DNA of 64,000 nucleotides from Sphingopyxis sp. LK2115 (GCF_014595975.1 NZ_JABWGQ010000012.1:26693-90692), one strand, 5' to 3'. Counted from the stretch's first letter, positions 54,401 through 63,807 are shown. Numbers and translations: made by a program. Notes: generated by a model from the letters alone, not told the origin.

Positions 54401-55453
54401 TCAGGCCGCCGCGCGCTGTGCGCCCGCGATCACTTCTTCCGCCATTTCGTCGGCGACGATCGCGGGCGAGCGCCCCTCGCGCGCCGCCCGCTCCAGCAGC
54501 GCGCCGACGCGCGGGCCGATTTCGGCGACGCGCAACTCGACGTCGCACGCGCCCTCGCCCAGATATTCGGCCGAGACATTGATGATGCCGCCCGCGTTGA
54601 CGACATAATCGGGCGCATAGACGATGCCGCGATCAAGCAACAGGCGGGCGACATCGGGGCTTGCGAGCTGGTTGTTCGCCGCGCCGCAGACGACCCTGGC
54701 CTTCATGCGGACCACCGTGTCGCGGTCGAGCGAGCCGCCAAGCGCACAGGGCGCGAAGATATCGGCCTCGACCAAGGCGATCTCTGACACGTCGACCACT
54801 TCGGCGCCAAGCACGGCTTTCAGCCGGTCGCGGCGCACGGGACTCATATCGGCGATCACCAGCCGCGCGCCTGCGTCGGCAAGGCGGCGGCACAGGTCGG
54901 CGCCGACATTGCCGGTGCCCTGGACCGCGACGGTAAGCCCGTCGAGTCCGCGGCCCAGCGCAAACTCGGCCGCGACCGCCATTGCGTCGAATACCCCCCT
55001 GGCGGTCCAGGGCGACGGATCGCCCCCGGCGCGCCCCTCGACAGACGGCAAGCCGGCAACATGTCGGGACGCCCGCGCGACCTCCTGCATGTCCTCCACG
55101 CTCGTCCCGACATCCTCGGCGGTCACATAGAGGCCGCCCAGATCTTCGACCGCGCGGCCGAAGGCGCGGAACAGCGCGGCACGATCCCATTCGCCCCGGG
55201 GCCGCCGCAACACGGCCTTCGCGCCGCCGAGCGGCAGTCCCGCAAGCGCATTCTTGTAGCTCATCCCTTCGGCCAGCCGCACGGCGTCGGCAAGCGCATG
55301 GCTCGCGTCTGGATAGGACCACAGGCGGCAGCCGCCGGCCGCCGGTCCCAATGCGGTCGAATGGATCGCGATGAAGCCGTCGAGCCCGGCTTCGGGATCA
55401 TAAAGGCGCACGCATTCAAGCGGCGGGGCGAGGCGGGCAGGACGGACGACCAT
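54401..55453 (-). CDS. Leucine dehydrogenase-like Glu/Leu/Phe/Val dehydrogenase
   Basis: 350-aa NAD-dependent amino-acid dehydrogenase. GGCRLW near residue 40, catalytic K67 in MSYKNALAG and K79 in LGGAKAV, and the Rossmann motif QGTGNVG are intact. Length matches leucine dehydrogenase rather than glutamate dehydrogenase. It deaminates branched-chain amino acids. Divergent from an Lrp-type regulator across a 124 bp gap that should hold its control region. Confidence 0.92.
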   Translation of the reverse strand: MVVRPARLAPPLECVRLYDPEAGLDGFIAIHSTALGPAAGGCRLWSYPDASHALADAVRLAEGMSYKNALAGLPLGGAKAVLRRPRGEWDRAALFRAFGRAVEDLGGLYVTAEDVGTSVEDMQEVARASRHVAGLPSVEGRAGGDPSPWTARGVFDAMAVAAEFALGRGLDGLTVAVQGTGNVGADLCRRLADAGARLVIADMSPVRRDRLKAVLGAEVVDVSEIALVEADIFAPCALGGSLDRDTVVRMKARVVCGAANNQLASPDVARLLLDRGIVYAPDYVVNAGGIINVSAEYLGEGACDVELRVAEIGPRVGALLERAAREGRSPAIVADEMAEEVIAGAQRAAA

Positions 55454-55577
55454 GACGATTCTCCCTGAACGATGCGCTGCTTATCGCATCGACTGGCGGG
55501 ACGTTCTTGATCGCGATTTCATTCGTTGGCGCATTTTGGGGATATTCTGTTCGGCGATCAGCTGATAGACGAAATGA

Positions 55578-56048
55578 ATGCCCGATCTGGACCCATTTGA
55601 GATAAGGATTCTCCGCGAATTGCAGCGCGACGCGAATCAGACGACGGCCGAGATCGCCGAGCGCGTCGGCCTGTCGGTGTCGCCGTGCTGGCGCCGCATC
55701 GACCGGCTGGAGCGCGAGGGTTTCATCAAGAAGCGGGTGGCGATCGTCGATCGCCGCAAGGTCGGGCTCAACGCGCATGTCTTTGCGCAGGTCAAGCTCA
55801 ACGCGCACGGCCGCGCCAACCTCGACGAGTTCAGCGCCGCGATTCAGGACTTTCCCGAAGTGCTCGACGCCTACGTCCTGATGGGCACGACCGATTTCAT
55901 GCTGCGCATCGTGGCGCGCGACATCGACGCGTATGAACGCTTTTTCTTCGACCAGCTCAGCAAGCTGCCCGGCGTTCAGGAAATCAACTCGACCGTCGCG
56001 CTTTCCGAAATCAAGGCGACAACGCAGCTGCCGCTCGGCGGCGAATGA
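55578..56048 (+). CDS. Lrp/AsnC family transcriptional regulator
   Basis: 156-aa regulator with an N-terminal helix-turn-helix (about residues 17-45: TTAEIAERVGLSVSPCWRRI) and a C-terminal ligand-binding RAM/ACT domain. Position opposite the leucine dehydrogenase gene suggests it senses leucine or a related amino acid and controls that operon and itself. Confidence 0.95.
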   Translation: MPDLDPFEIRILRELQRDANQTTAEIAERVGLSVSPCWRRIDRLEREGFIKKRVAIVDRRKVGLNAHVFAQVKLNAHGRANLDEFSAAIQDFPEVLDAYVLMGTTDFMLRIVARDIDAYERFFFDQLSKLPGVQEINSTVALSEIKATTQLPLGGE

Positions 56049-56077
56049 GCCTCCGCCCGAATCTTGCGCAAGGGCGC

Positions 56078-56106
56078 TTGTCTTCGCCCCACGCCACTGC
56101 TAGTGG
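56078..56106 (+). promoter_or_regulatory. Candidate promoter of tRNA-Thr
   Basis: TTGTCT (56078-56083), 17 bp spacer, TAGTGG (56101-56106). Transcription would begin just ahead of the tRNA at 56117. Confidence 0.45.
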
Positions 56107-56116
56107 CGCCCCCGTT

Positions 56117-56192
56117 GCCGCTTTAGCTCAGTTGGTAGAGCACATCATTCGTAATGATGGGGCCACAGGTTCGAGTCCTGTAAGCGGCACCA
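56117..56192 (+). tRNA. tRNA-Thr (anticodon CGT)
   Basis: 76-nt cloverleaf: acceptor stem GCCGCTT/AAGCGGC, D-arm GCTC/GAGC, anticodon stem CATCA/TGATG with loop TTCGTAA (anticodon CGT at 56150-56152, reading ACG), T-arm ACAGG/CCTGT with TTCGAGT, and an encoded CCA. The heavy-metal genes begin shortly after its 3' end, a common island insertion point. Confidence 0.97.
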
Positions 56193-56526
56193 CGTATCCC
56201 CGAACATGACTGGCCCACCGACGGACAGCGCTCAGCCGGGCCGCGGCCCCGCGCGCCGAGGTCCGGCTTGTCACCTGACCGCCCTGCAATCACCGCTGGT
56301 GGAAAGAAAAATGGTGCCCCACGCTGGATAAACATAACGAATATGTGTCGCCGGTCATACTACCCTAGCACCGTCTAAACGTGCTCACGGCCGCTCGGCA
56401 CTGCCGAGAATGGCCGCAAGCGCTACTCCAAAGGAACTGCCAGAACACACCAAGCCCAACCCGTGCGCGATCACGGCCGACGATGCAACGGTTCTCAAGG
56501 CGGCGCTGCTGTGCTACGAGATGCGA
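56193..56526. other. 334 bp gap between tRNA-Thr and the metal-resistance genes
   Basis: Probably the left junction of an inserted element plus the promoter region of the czc genes. AGCAC/GTGCT five-base arms around 56367-56385 form a small dyad. No integrase, no repeat of the tRNA 3' end and no supported gene are seen here. Confidence 0.5.
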
Positions 56527-56871
56527 ATGGCTCGTATTTTGGCTGCGATCTTGATGTGCCTTGTCGCGCTGTCGGTGACGGCGGGCACGATCGCGCATGC
56601 CGCGGAGCCAGTTGTTGTTGTCTGCGTCGACTCGGACATTGCATCAGACCCGGCCCATGACAGCGGCGGCAGCGAGCAGGTCCCTTCCGACGATAACAAG
56701 GCCACGCCGCACCAGCATGGCGGATGTCACGGGCATCATCAGGTCGCCCCGCCGGTTGACGACGGGGTCGGCGCCAGTTTGTCGCTGTCGGCGTCGCCGC
56801 CCTCCATCGGCAACGCCAGAGACCTCGTGTCGGCTGGCACAGACCCAGCACTCCGCCCTCCAAGAGCCTGA
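56527..56871 (+). CDS. His-rich secreted protein upstream of czcC (CzcI-like by position)
   Basis: 114-aa protein: signal peptide (cleavage near AHA-A, about residue 25), an acidic Asp/Ser-rich stretch, then a His/Gly cluster HQHGGCHGHH (residues 62-71) well suited to bind zinc or copper, and a low-complexity Ser/Pro tail. Its role is inferred from position ahead of czcC, where CzcI-type periplasmic proteins modulate zinc/cobalt resistance; sequence similarity is not demonstrated. The ATG at 56527 has a CGAG six bases upstream; 56521 is an alternative. Confidence 0.65.
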   Translation: MARILAAILMCLVALSVTAGTIAHAAEPVVVVCVDSDIASDPAHDSGGSEQVPSDDNKATPHQHGGCHGHHQVAPPVDDGVGASLSLSASPPSIGNARDLVSAGTDPALRPPRA

Positions 56872-56883
56872 CGACTCCAACCT

Positions 56884-56905
56884 AGCCCCGTCTGCGGGGC
56901 TTTCC
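56884..56905 (+). terminator. Hairpin between the His-rich gene and czcC
   Basis: AGCCCCG (56884-56890), loop TCTG, CGGGGCT (56895-56901): a perfect 7-bp stem followed by TTCC. It lies 13 bp after the first stop and 28 bp before the czcC start. The weak T-tract makes partial attenuation or an RNA-processing stem more likely than full termination. Confidence 0.45.
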
Positions 56906-56928
56906 GGAATCGTCAGGAGTCTTCGATC

Positions 56929-58197
56929 ATGCACCGATTGCTCGCGGCCGTGTTGGCCGCGATGGCTTGCGCGAGCGTCGCGCAGGCCCAAGAGCCGCCG
57001 CCAGCGGAAGCTGGCCAATCCTTCACACTAGACCAAGCGCTGGAATTGGCGGGCGCGGTCTCGCCGTCGCTGGAGGCCGCATCGGCCGACGTGCGGGCGG
57101 CAGAAGCCGGTCGCCGCGTGGCTGGTCTGCGCCCCAATCCAAGCGTCACCGTCGAAGCCGAAAATGTGGCCGGCTCCGGCCCCTATCGGGGCATCGACAG
57201 CGTGGAGGCGACGACTTCCCTCACGTTGCCGATCGAGCTTGGCGGCAAGCGATCGGCGCGGATCGCCGTCGCCAATGCGCGCAGTGATCGAGCGGCTATC
57301 CAGGCGGCGATCGCGCAGGCTGATCTCCGGCTGTCGGTCGTCCGCGCCTATGCCGAAGCCGCCGCCGCAGAGAGGCGGCTTGTAACGGCGCGCGATCAAG
57401 TGCGTATCGCGACGGAGGCGCTGCGCGCCGCGCAGGTTCGCGTCCAGGCGGGCCGAGCCTCGCCGATCGAGGTCCAGCGCGCCGACGTGGCTCGCGTCAA
57501 TGCCGAGACGGCCCTTGCCCGCGAAGAACGCGCCGTCGAGGTTGCGCGCTACAGCCTCTCACGGATTGTCGGGCAACCGATCACAGGGCCGCTCGATGCG
57601 GGCTGGTTCGGCCAGGTGCCGGCAGGCTATGGGCCGCTCCGTCCGATCGAGAGCGCCGGCACATTGGCGCTCGCTGCGGCCGACGCCGACCTCGCCATAG
57701 CCGACGCAGGGGTTCGGCTCGCCCGTTCGCAGCGTGTGCCCGATCTAACTGTTGGCGCCGGCGCCCGTCGGTTCGAGCAGACCAACGACACGGCGGCGAT
57801 CTTCAGCCTGTCGATCCCGCTCCCGCTGTTCAACAATGGGCGCGCGGCGCTGTCACAGGCTTCGGCCGAACGGCAGCGGGCAGAGGCGCAACGCCGGGTC
57901 ACCGCGCTCGACGTCGATCAGGCCATCGCCCGCGCACAAGCGGACGCTGCCAATGCCGCGACCAGCGCCGCGACCGCGAGCGGTCCTGCGCTGGCGGCGG
58001 CCGAGGAAGCCGCCCGCATCGCCCGCATCGGCTACCGGGAAGGCAAGTTCGGCCAGCTCGACCTGCTCGACGCCGAACGCACGCTTGCCGAGACGCGCGC
58101 AGCCGCAATCGACGCGCTGCTCTCCTACCACATCGCCCAGGCGCAGCTCGAGCGGCTGACCGCACGCGCGCCGACTACCCAGGGGGAAAACCCATGA
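56929..58197 (+). CDS. czcC: TolC-family outer-membrane channel CzcC
   Basis: 422-aa outer-membrane factor of a heavy-metal RND pump. A signal peptide ends near VAQA-Q (about residue 20). The body is helical and Ala/Arg-rich, with two repeats of the TolC fold (residues about 30-220 and 225-415). Its stop overlaps the czcB start (ATGA), so the three pump parts are coupled. Confidence 0.9.
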   Translation: MHRLLAAVLAAMACASVAQAQEPPPAEAGQSFTLDQALELAGAVSPSLEAASADVRAAEAGRRVAGLRPNPSVTVEAENVAGSGPYRGIDSVEATTSLTLPIELGGKRSARIAVANARSDRAAIQAAIAQADLRLSVVRAYAEAAAAERRLVTARDQVRIATEALRAAQVRVQAGRASPIEVQRADVARVNAETALAREERAVEVARYSLSRIVGQPITGPLDAGWFGQVPAGYGPLRPIESAGTLALAAADADLAIADAGVRLARSQRVPDLTVGAGARRFEQTNDTAAIFSLSIPLPLFNNGRAALSQASAERQRAEAQRRVTALDVDQAIARAQADAANAATSAATASGPALAAAEEAARIARIGYREGKFGQLDLLDAERTLAETRAAAIDALLSYHIAQAQLERLTARAPTTQGENP

Positions 58198-59366
58198 AGA
58201 CCCGTTTTGCAGCGGTCCTGCCGCTCACCCTCGCCGCCGCCCTCGCTGTCGCGGGATGCTCCGGCGGCGACCCCGCGCCGGAGAACGCCGATGCCGGGAA
58301 CACCGCGCAAGCCGGCAAGGAAGGCGGTCACGCGGAAGAAGAAGGCGAGATCGAGTTGACGCCGCAGCAGATACGCGCGGCAGGCATCGAGCTGGTCCGT
58401 GCGGTGCGCAGCGGTGGTGGCGCGCTCACGCTGCCGGCGACGATCGAAGGCGATCCGCAAGGCATGCAGGTGGTGTCGGCCGCGATCGGCGGGCGCGTGG
58501 TGTCGCTCACCCGCAATCTCGGTCAATCGGTCGGCCGGGGGCAAACGCTCGCGGTGATCGAAAGCCGTGAGGCGGCGTCGCTTAACGCCGAGATCGAGGC
58601 AGCACGCGCCAGGCTCGGACTTGCTGAATCCAATCTTCGCCGCGAACAGCGCCTGTTCAACGAGCGCGTCTCGCCCGAGCAGGATCTGATCGCCGCACGA
58701 ACGGCGGCGACCGAGGCGCGGATCGCGTTGCGCCTCGCGCAGCAGCAGGTCGCCGCGGCCGGTGGCCAAGGCGGCGCGCTCAACCGCGTCAGCATTGCAT
58801 CGCCGCTGTCCGGCCAGGTGGTCGCGCGCAGCGTGACGCTCGGCCAGACGGTCGCGGCCGACGCGGAGTTGTTCCGGGTCGCCGATCTTTCGCGCGTGGC
58901 GGTCACGCTCGCCCTCTCGCCGGCTGATGCCGGCAGGGTGCGGCCGGGATCGGACATCGAGGTCGTCGCGGGGGAACGCAGGTCGGTGGCGAGGGTCGAT
59001 TTTGTCTCGCCGATCCTCGACGAGGCGACGCGGCTCGCGACGGTGATCGCGGTGATCGACAACCGCTTGGGCCAATGGCGGGTCGGCGAGCCGGTGACCG
59101 CGTCGATCCGGCTGGCCGGCGGCGATGCCGGCGCCGGTTCGGTGCTGGTCCCGCAAAGCGCGGTGCAGACCGTCGAAGGCCGACAGATGGTGTTCGTGCG
59201 CACCGAGCACGGCTTCCGGGCAACCCCGGTCACGCTCGGCGCGCCCAGCGGCGACAATGTGGCCGTGACCTCGGGCCTTCGCGGCGACGAACAGCTCGCC
59301 GGCGCCAACAGCTTCACCCTCAAGGCCGAACTCGGCAAGGGCGAAGCCGAGCATGGAGGCCATTGA
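58194..59366 (+). CDS. czcB: RND efflux periplasmic adaptor CzcB
   Basis: 390-aa membrane-fusion protein anchored as a lipoprotein: lipobox VAGC (Cys near residue 22). Acidic and His/Glu-rich N-terminal segment (GGHAEEEGEIEL), a lipoyl-like half (GRVVSLTRNLGQSVGRGQ), an alpha-helical hairpin and a beta-barrel domain. Joins CzcA to CzcC. Confidence 0.92.
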   Translation: MKTRFAAVLPLTLAAALAVAGCSGGDPAPENADAGNTAQAGKEGGHAEEEGEIELTPQQIRAAGIELVRAVRSGGGALTLPATIEGDPQGMQVVSAAIGGRVVSLTRNLGQSVGRGQTLAVIESREAASLNAEIEAARARLGLAESNLRREQRLFNERVSPEQDLIAARTAATEARIALRLAQQQVAAAGGQGGALNRVSIASPLSGQVVARSVTLGQTVAADAELFRVADLSRVAVTLALSPADAGRVRPGSDIEVVAGERRSVARVDFVSPILDEATRLATVIAVIDNRLGQWRVGEPVTASIRLAGGDAGAGSVLVPQSAVQTVEGRQMVFVRTEHGFRATPVTLGAPSGDNVAVTSGLRGDEQLAGANSFTLKAELGKGEAEHGGH

Positions 59367-59371
59367 CCGCC

Positions 59372-62300
59372 ATGATCGACCGCATCGTCACATTCTCCGT
59401 CGAGCGCCGCTGGTTCATCCTGCTGCTGACGCTCATCGCCGCGGTGATCGGCGGCTGGGCCATCAGTCGCCTGCCGATCGACGCCGTTCCCGACATCACC
59501 AACAATCAGGTGCAGGTGAACATCACCGCGCCGGCGCTCTCGCCCGAGCTGGTCGAGAAGCAGGTCGCCTTCCCGATCGAGAACGCGCTCGCGGGCGTTC
59601 CCGGCCTTGAATACACGCGGTCGCTGAGCCGCAACGGCTTTGCGCAGGTCACGGCGGTCTTCTCGGATTCGACCGACATCTACTTCGCCCGCCAGCAGGT
59701 TGCCGAGCGGCTGCGGGTCGCCGAGGAAAGCCTGCCCGAGGGTGCGGTCCCGACCATGGGGCCGATCGCGACCGGCCTCGGCGAAGTCTATATGTGGACG
59801 GTCCATCTCGAACATCGCCGGGAGGACCGGCACCGGCCCGGCGAGCCGGGCATCCAGCCCGACGGCAGCTACATCACGCCCGAAGGCGAGCGGCTCGTCA
59901 CCGAAGCCGACAAGGCGACCTATCTGCGCACCGCGCAGGACTGGATCGTCGCTCCGCTGCTCAGGAACACGCCCGGCCTCGCCGGCGTGGACTCGATCGG
60001 CGGCTATGTGAAGCAGTTCCAGGTCGTGCCGGACGTGCAGCGCCTCGCCGCCATCGGCATGAACCTGTCCGACCTCGCCCGCGCGCTCGAAGAGAACAAT
60101 GTCGGCGTGGGCGCCGGCGTCGTGAACCGCGGCGGCGAAGGTCTGGCAGTCCGCTCGGACGCACGCATCCGCAATGTCGGAGAGCTGGCGAGCACCGTGA
60201 TCGCGACGCGCGAAGGCGTGCCGATCCGGCTCGATCAGGTCGCACAGGTCCGCCTGGGACAGGCGATCCGCTACGGCTCGGCGTCTGAGAATGGGGAGGA
60301 GGTGGTTGTCGGCACGGCGATCATGCGGATCGGCGAGAACAGCCGCACCGTCGCCTCGGCGGTCGCGGAGCGCCTCACCGAGATCAACGCGTCGCTGCCG
60401 ACCGATGTCGTGGTGCAGCCGGTGCTCGACCGCACGGCGCTGGTCAATTCCACCATCAAAACCGTGGCGAAGAACCTCACCGAAGGCGCGCTGCTGGTCA
60501 TCGTCGTGCTGTTCCTGCTGCTCGGCAACTTCCGCGCGGCGCTGATCGCGGCGCTGGTGATCCCGGTCACGATGCTGATGACCAGCTTCGGCATGCTGCG
60601 CGGCGGCGTCTCGGCCAACCTCATGAGCCTCGGCGCGCTCGACTTCGGCCTGATCGTCGACGGCGCGGTCATCATCGTCGAGAATGCGCTGCGGCGCATC
60701 GCCGAGCGGCAACATCATCATGGCCGCACGCTTGACCTGGACGAGCGGCTGTCGGTGGTCGCCACGGCCGCCCGCGAGATGATCCGCCCCTCCGTCTTCG
60801 GGCAGGCGATCATCATCCTCGTCTATGTGCCGCTGCTGACGCTCACCGGCGTCGAGGGCAAGACGTTCACGCCGATGGCGCTCACCGTCATCATCGCGCT
60901 CGTCTGCGCCTTCGTGCTCTCGCTCACCTTCGTGCCGGCGATGCTCGCGATCTGGCTCTCAAAGCCGGTCGAGGAGAAGGAAGGCCGCATCATGTCCTGG
61001 CTCAAGCGCCGGTACGTGCCGGGTCTTGATCGGGCGATGAAGCGGCCGACCCTCACCATGGGGGTCGGGGTCGGCGCATTCCTCGCCGCGATCCTCACCT
61101 TCTCGTTTCTCGGCCAGGAGTTCCTGCCTCAGCTCGACGAAGGCGACCTCACCGCCCAGGTGCTGCGTATCCCCGGCACCTCGGTCGATCAGAGCCAGGC
61201 GATGCAGTCACGCATCGAACGGCAGATCGGGCGGCTGCCGGAGGTGCGGTTCGTCTTCTCCAAGACCGGCACCGCGGAACTCGCGTCCGATCCGATGCCG
61301 CCCAACATCTCCGACACCTTCATCATCATGAGGCCGCGCGATGAATGGCCCAACCCGAACCTCTCCAAGGCCGAGTTGGTGGCGAAGGTCGAGCGGGTGC
61401 TGGAAGGGCTGCCCGGCGGCGCGTTCGAGATCAGCCAGCCGATCCAGATGCGGTTCAACGAGCTCATCGCGGGCGTGCGGGGCGACATCGCGATCAAGGT
61501 GTTCGGCGACGACACCGACGCGATGACCGCGACCGCCAACCGCATCGCGGCGATCCTGCGCCAGACGCGGGGCGCGACCGATGTCCGGGTCGAGCAGACC
61601 GAGGGCCTGCCGATGCTCGACATCCGCCCGCGCCGCGACATCATGTCGAGGCTCGGCATCACCGCACAGACCGTGCAGGACACGATATCGGCGGCGATCG
61701 GCGGCCGCGACGCCGGGATGATCTTCGAAGGGGACCGGCGGTTCGCCGTGACCATCCGCCTGTCGGATGCGGCGCGCGCCGATCTGCAAACGCTCGGCCA
61801 GGTGCCGGTGCCCTTGCCGAACGGTGGGTTCGTCCCGCTGCAAAGCGTCGCCGAGATCGGCGTCACCGACGGTCCCAACCAGATCAGCCGCGAGAACGGC
61901 AAGCGCCGCGTGGTCGTCCAGGCGAACGTGCGCGGGCGCGACGTGGCGGGCGTCGTCGCCGACGCCCAGGCCGCGATCGACGCCCAAGTCCGGTTGCCGG
62001 CAGGGCAATATCTCGATTGGGGCGGCCAGTTCGAGAACCTCCAGTCGGCCAGTCAAAGGCTGATGCTGGTGGTCCCGGCCTGCTTCGCGCTCATCATCCT
62101 GCTGCTGTACGGGGCATTGGGCAGCGTGCGCGACGCGGCGATCGTGTTCACCGGCGTGCCGCTGGCGCTGGTCGGGGGCGTGCTTGCGCTGTTCCTGCGA
62201 GGGATGCCGTTCTCGATCTCGGCGGCGGTCGGGTTCATCGCCCTGTCCGGCATCGCGGTGCTGAACGGCCTGGTCATGGTCTCCTCGATCCAGGACCTGA

Positions 62301-62608
62301 TGGCGCGAGGCATGGACCGGGCACGGGCCGCGCGCGAGGGCGCGATGATGCGGCTGCGGCCGGTCGTCATGACCGCGCTGGTGGCGAGCCTCGGGTTCGT
62401 GCCGATGGCGATCGCCACCGGATCGGGCGCGGAGGTGCAGAAGCCGCTCGCGACCGTGGTGATCGGGGGCCTCGTCTCGGCGACGCTGCTGACACTGTTC
62501 GTGCTGCCGACGCTCTATGCCCGCTATGGGCGCAAGGAGACGGACGTACCGCCACGGGAGGAGCGGCATGACACGCCGCCTTCCGATCCCGTCGAGGCTC
62601 CGCTGTGA
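59372..62608 (+). CDS. czcA: Heavy-metal RND efflux pump CzcA
   Basis: 1078-aa inner-membrane proton-driven cation exporter. The HME signature is intact: D424-F-G, D430 and E437 in the fourth-helix region (LDFGLIVDGAVIIVEN), the zinc/cobalt/cadmium-type arrangement. FPIENALAGVPG, TM and porter domains are present; an extra Gly/Pro/Arg-rich insert occurs at about residues 145-175. The ATG at 59372 is six bases after the czcB stop; an in-frame TTG at 59363 is possible. Confidence 0.96.
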   Translation: MIDRIVTFSVERRWFILLLTLIAAVIGGWAISRLPIDAVPDITNNQVQVNITAPALSPELVEKQVAFPIENALAGVPGLEYTRSLSRNGFAQVTAVFSDSTDIYFARQQVAERLRVAEESLPEGAVPTMGPIATGLGEVYMWTVHLEHRREDRHRPGEPGIQPDGSYITPEGERLVTEADKATYLRTAQDWIVAPLLRNTPGLAGVDSIGGYVKQFQVVPDVQRLAAIGMNLSDLARALEENNVGVGAGVVNRGGEGLAVRSDARIRNVGELASTVIATREGVPIRLDQVAQVRLGQAIRYGSASENGEEVVVGTAIMRIGENSRTVASAVAERLTEINASLPTDVVVQPVLDRTALVNSTIKTVAKNLTEGALLVIVVLFLLLGNFRAALIAALVIPVTMLMTSFGMLRGGVSANLMSLGALDFGLIVDGAVIIVENALRRIAERQHHHGRTLDLDERLSVVATAAREMIRPSVFGQAIIILVYVPLLTLTGVEGKTFTPMALTVIIALVCAFVLSLTFVPAMLAIWLSKPVEEKEGRIMSWLKRRYVPGLDRAMKRPTLTMGVGVGAFLAAILTFSFLGQEFLPQLDEGDLTAQVLRIPGTSVDQSQAMQSRIERQIGRLPEVRFVFSKTGTAELASDPMPPNISDTFIIMRPRDEWPNPNLSKAELVAKVERVLEGLPGGAFEISQPIQMRFNELIAGVRGDIAIKVFGDDTDAMTATANRIAAILRQTRGATDVRVEQTEGLPMLDIRPRRDIMSRLGITAQTVQDTISAAIGGRDAGMIFEGDRRFAVTIRLSDAARADLQTLGQVPVPLPNGGFVPLQSVAEIGVTDGPNQISRENGKRRVVVQANVRGRDVAGVVADAQAAIDAQVRLPAGQYLDWGGQFENLQSASQRLMLVVPACFALIILLLYGALGSVRDAAIVFTGVPLALVGGVLALFLRGMPFSISAAVGFIALSGIAVLNGLVMVSSIQDLMARGMDRARAAREGAMMRLRPVVMTALVASLGFVPMAIATGSGAEVQKPLATVVIGGLVSATLLTLFVLPTLYARYGRKETDVPPREERHDTPPSDPVEAPL

Positions 62609-62629
62609 GGCTCGACGATCATCGCACCA

Positions 62630-62644
62630 GCACGCCTAGCGTGC
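62630..62644 (+). terminator. Short palindrome after czcA
   Basis: GCACGC-CTA-GCGTGC, a perfect 6-bp stem 22 bp after the czcA stop. No T-tract follows, so termination is uncertain. Confidence 0.3.
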
Positions 62645-62705
62645 GGGCTGAGTGGCAGACGGCTTTGCCGTCCGCCCCTTGGGCCACCGAAGCGGCGCGC
62701 CGGCC

Positions 62706-63206
62706 ATGAAGGAGACCACCTCCTTCGCCCTGACCATCACGCCGATCCGGGCGTGGACCCATATCGCCGATCTCGCTGCGTTCGCACTGTGGCATCCAAG
62801 CTATCGCTTTCGCGGCGTTGCTGCCCCTGACGCCGAGGTCGGTCTGACCTTCGGCATGCTCAAGGGAGAACTGCCGCTAAGAACCGAAGCCACGATCGTC
62901 GCCTACGAACGGGCACAACGGTTCGCCTGGCGGATCGGCCTCGGCGGGTTGTTCACGCTGAGCGAGGAATATGCGCTCGAAGAGGCCGGCCCGCAGACGC
63001 AGGTTCGCCATACGGTCAGGATGGAAGGCGCGCTGAGCCCGCTTGGTTATCTCGTGCGGCGAGGCCTGCGCAGATCGATGCGCGCGCAGGATGCGGCGCT
63101 GCTCCGCTACCTCACCAGGGAAGCGCGCGGCAGCAGCCTCACCATCAACCGCCAGCGCCGGCGTGCCCGCAAGGCCCAGCTCACCCGAAAGGCCGCCAAT
63201 GACTGA
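62706..63206 (+). CDS. SRPBCC-family protein
   Basis: 166-aa protein with the helix-grip pattern of START/SRPBCC domains: an N-terminal strand (FALTITPIRAWTHIADLAAF), FRGVAAPD, VGLTFGM and a long C-terminal helix, plus a basic tail. Binds a hydrophobic ligand in related proteins; role next to metal pumps is unknown. Its end overlaps the next gene by eight bases. Confidence 0.75.
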   Translation: MKETTSFALTITPIRAWTHIADLAAFALWHPSYRFRGVAAPDAEVGLTFGMLKGELPLRTEATIVAYERAQRFAWRIGLGGLFTLSEEYALEEAGPQTQVRHTVRMEGALSPLGYLVRRGLRRSMRAQDAALLRYLTREARGSSLTINRQRRRARKAQLTRKAAND

Positions 63207-63807
63207 CCCTGCATCCGCGGGCGCGCCCGCCGAGCGCCGCACGCTCTGGATCGTGCTGATGCTCAACGTCGGGATCGCCTTGGCCTTCCTGATCGCTGGG
63301 ATCAGTGGCGATTCCAGCGCGCTGCTCGCCAACGGTCTCGACAATCTCTCGGACGCGGCGGTCTACGCACTGAGCCTGATCGCGCTCAGCCGAGGCGCGA
63401 AATGGAAGACCCGCGCGGCCGCCGTGTCGGGGGTCATGCTCCTGATCTTCGCCGGCGGCATCATGCTCGATGTCGGACGACGTTACCTGCAAGGCAGCGA
63501 GCCGATCGGCATCACCATGATGGCGATGTCTGCGGTCGCGGCTGTGGTCAACTTCATCTGCCTCAAGCTCTTGCAACGGCTGCGCGAGCCCGACGTCAAC
63601 CTGCGCGCCGCGACGACCTTCAGCTTCAACGATTTCATCTCGAACGGCGGAATCCTGATCGCCGGCCTGCTGGTCTGGTGGCTCGGCTCCAACTGGCCCG
63701 ATCTGCTGGTCGGGCTGCTTGCCGCGGCCATCGCCGTCAAGGGTGGCGTCGAGATCCTGCGCGATGCGCGAGAGGAAGCGCGCCGGGACAGGGAGGCAAA
63801 GGAATGA
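63199..63807 (+). CDS. Short CDF-type cation transporter variant
   Basis: 202-aa membrane protein with about six helices resembling cation diffusion facilitators (YiiP/CzcD). The first metal-site pair is present in helix 2 (D48, D52 in GLDNLSDA). In helix 5 the Asp is kept (D145) but the His four residues earlier is Phe141. The cytoplasmic C-terminal domain (about 90 residues) is missing. Transport of metals is therefore inferred with caution. Overlaps the SRPBCC gene. Confidence 0.75.
   Translation: MTDPASAGAPAERRTLWIVLMLNVGIALAFLIAGISGDSSALLANGLDNLSDAAVYALSLIALSRGAKWKTRAAAVSGVMLLIFAGGIMLDVGRRYLQGSEPIGITMMAMSAVAAVVNFICLKLLQRLREPDVNLRAATTFSFNDFISNGGILIAGLLVWWLGSNWPDLLVGLLAAAIAVKGGVEILRDAREEARRDREAKE

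Noticed and set aside
56365..56390. The AGCAC/GTGCT dyad as a MerR- or CzcR-type operator.
   Set aside because: Arms are only five bases and do not match an operator I can name; kept only as a note in the gap entry.
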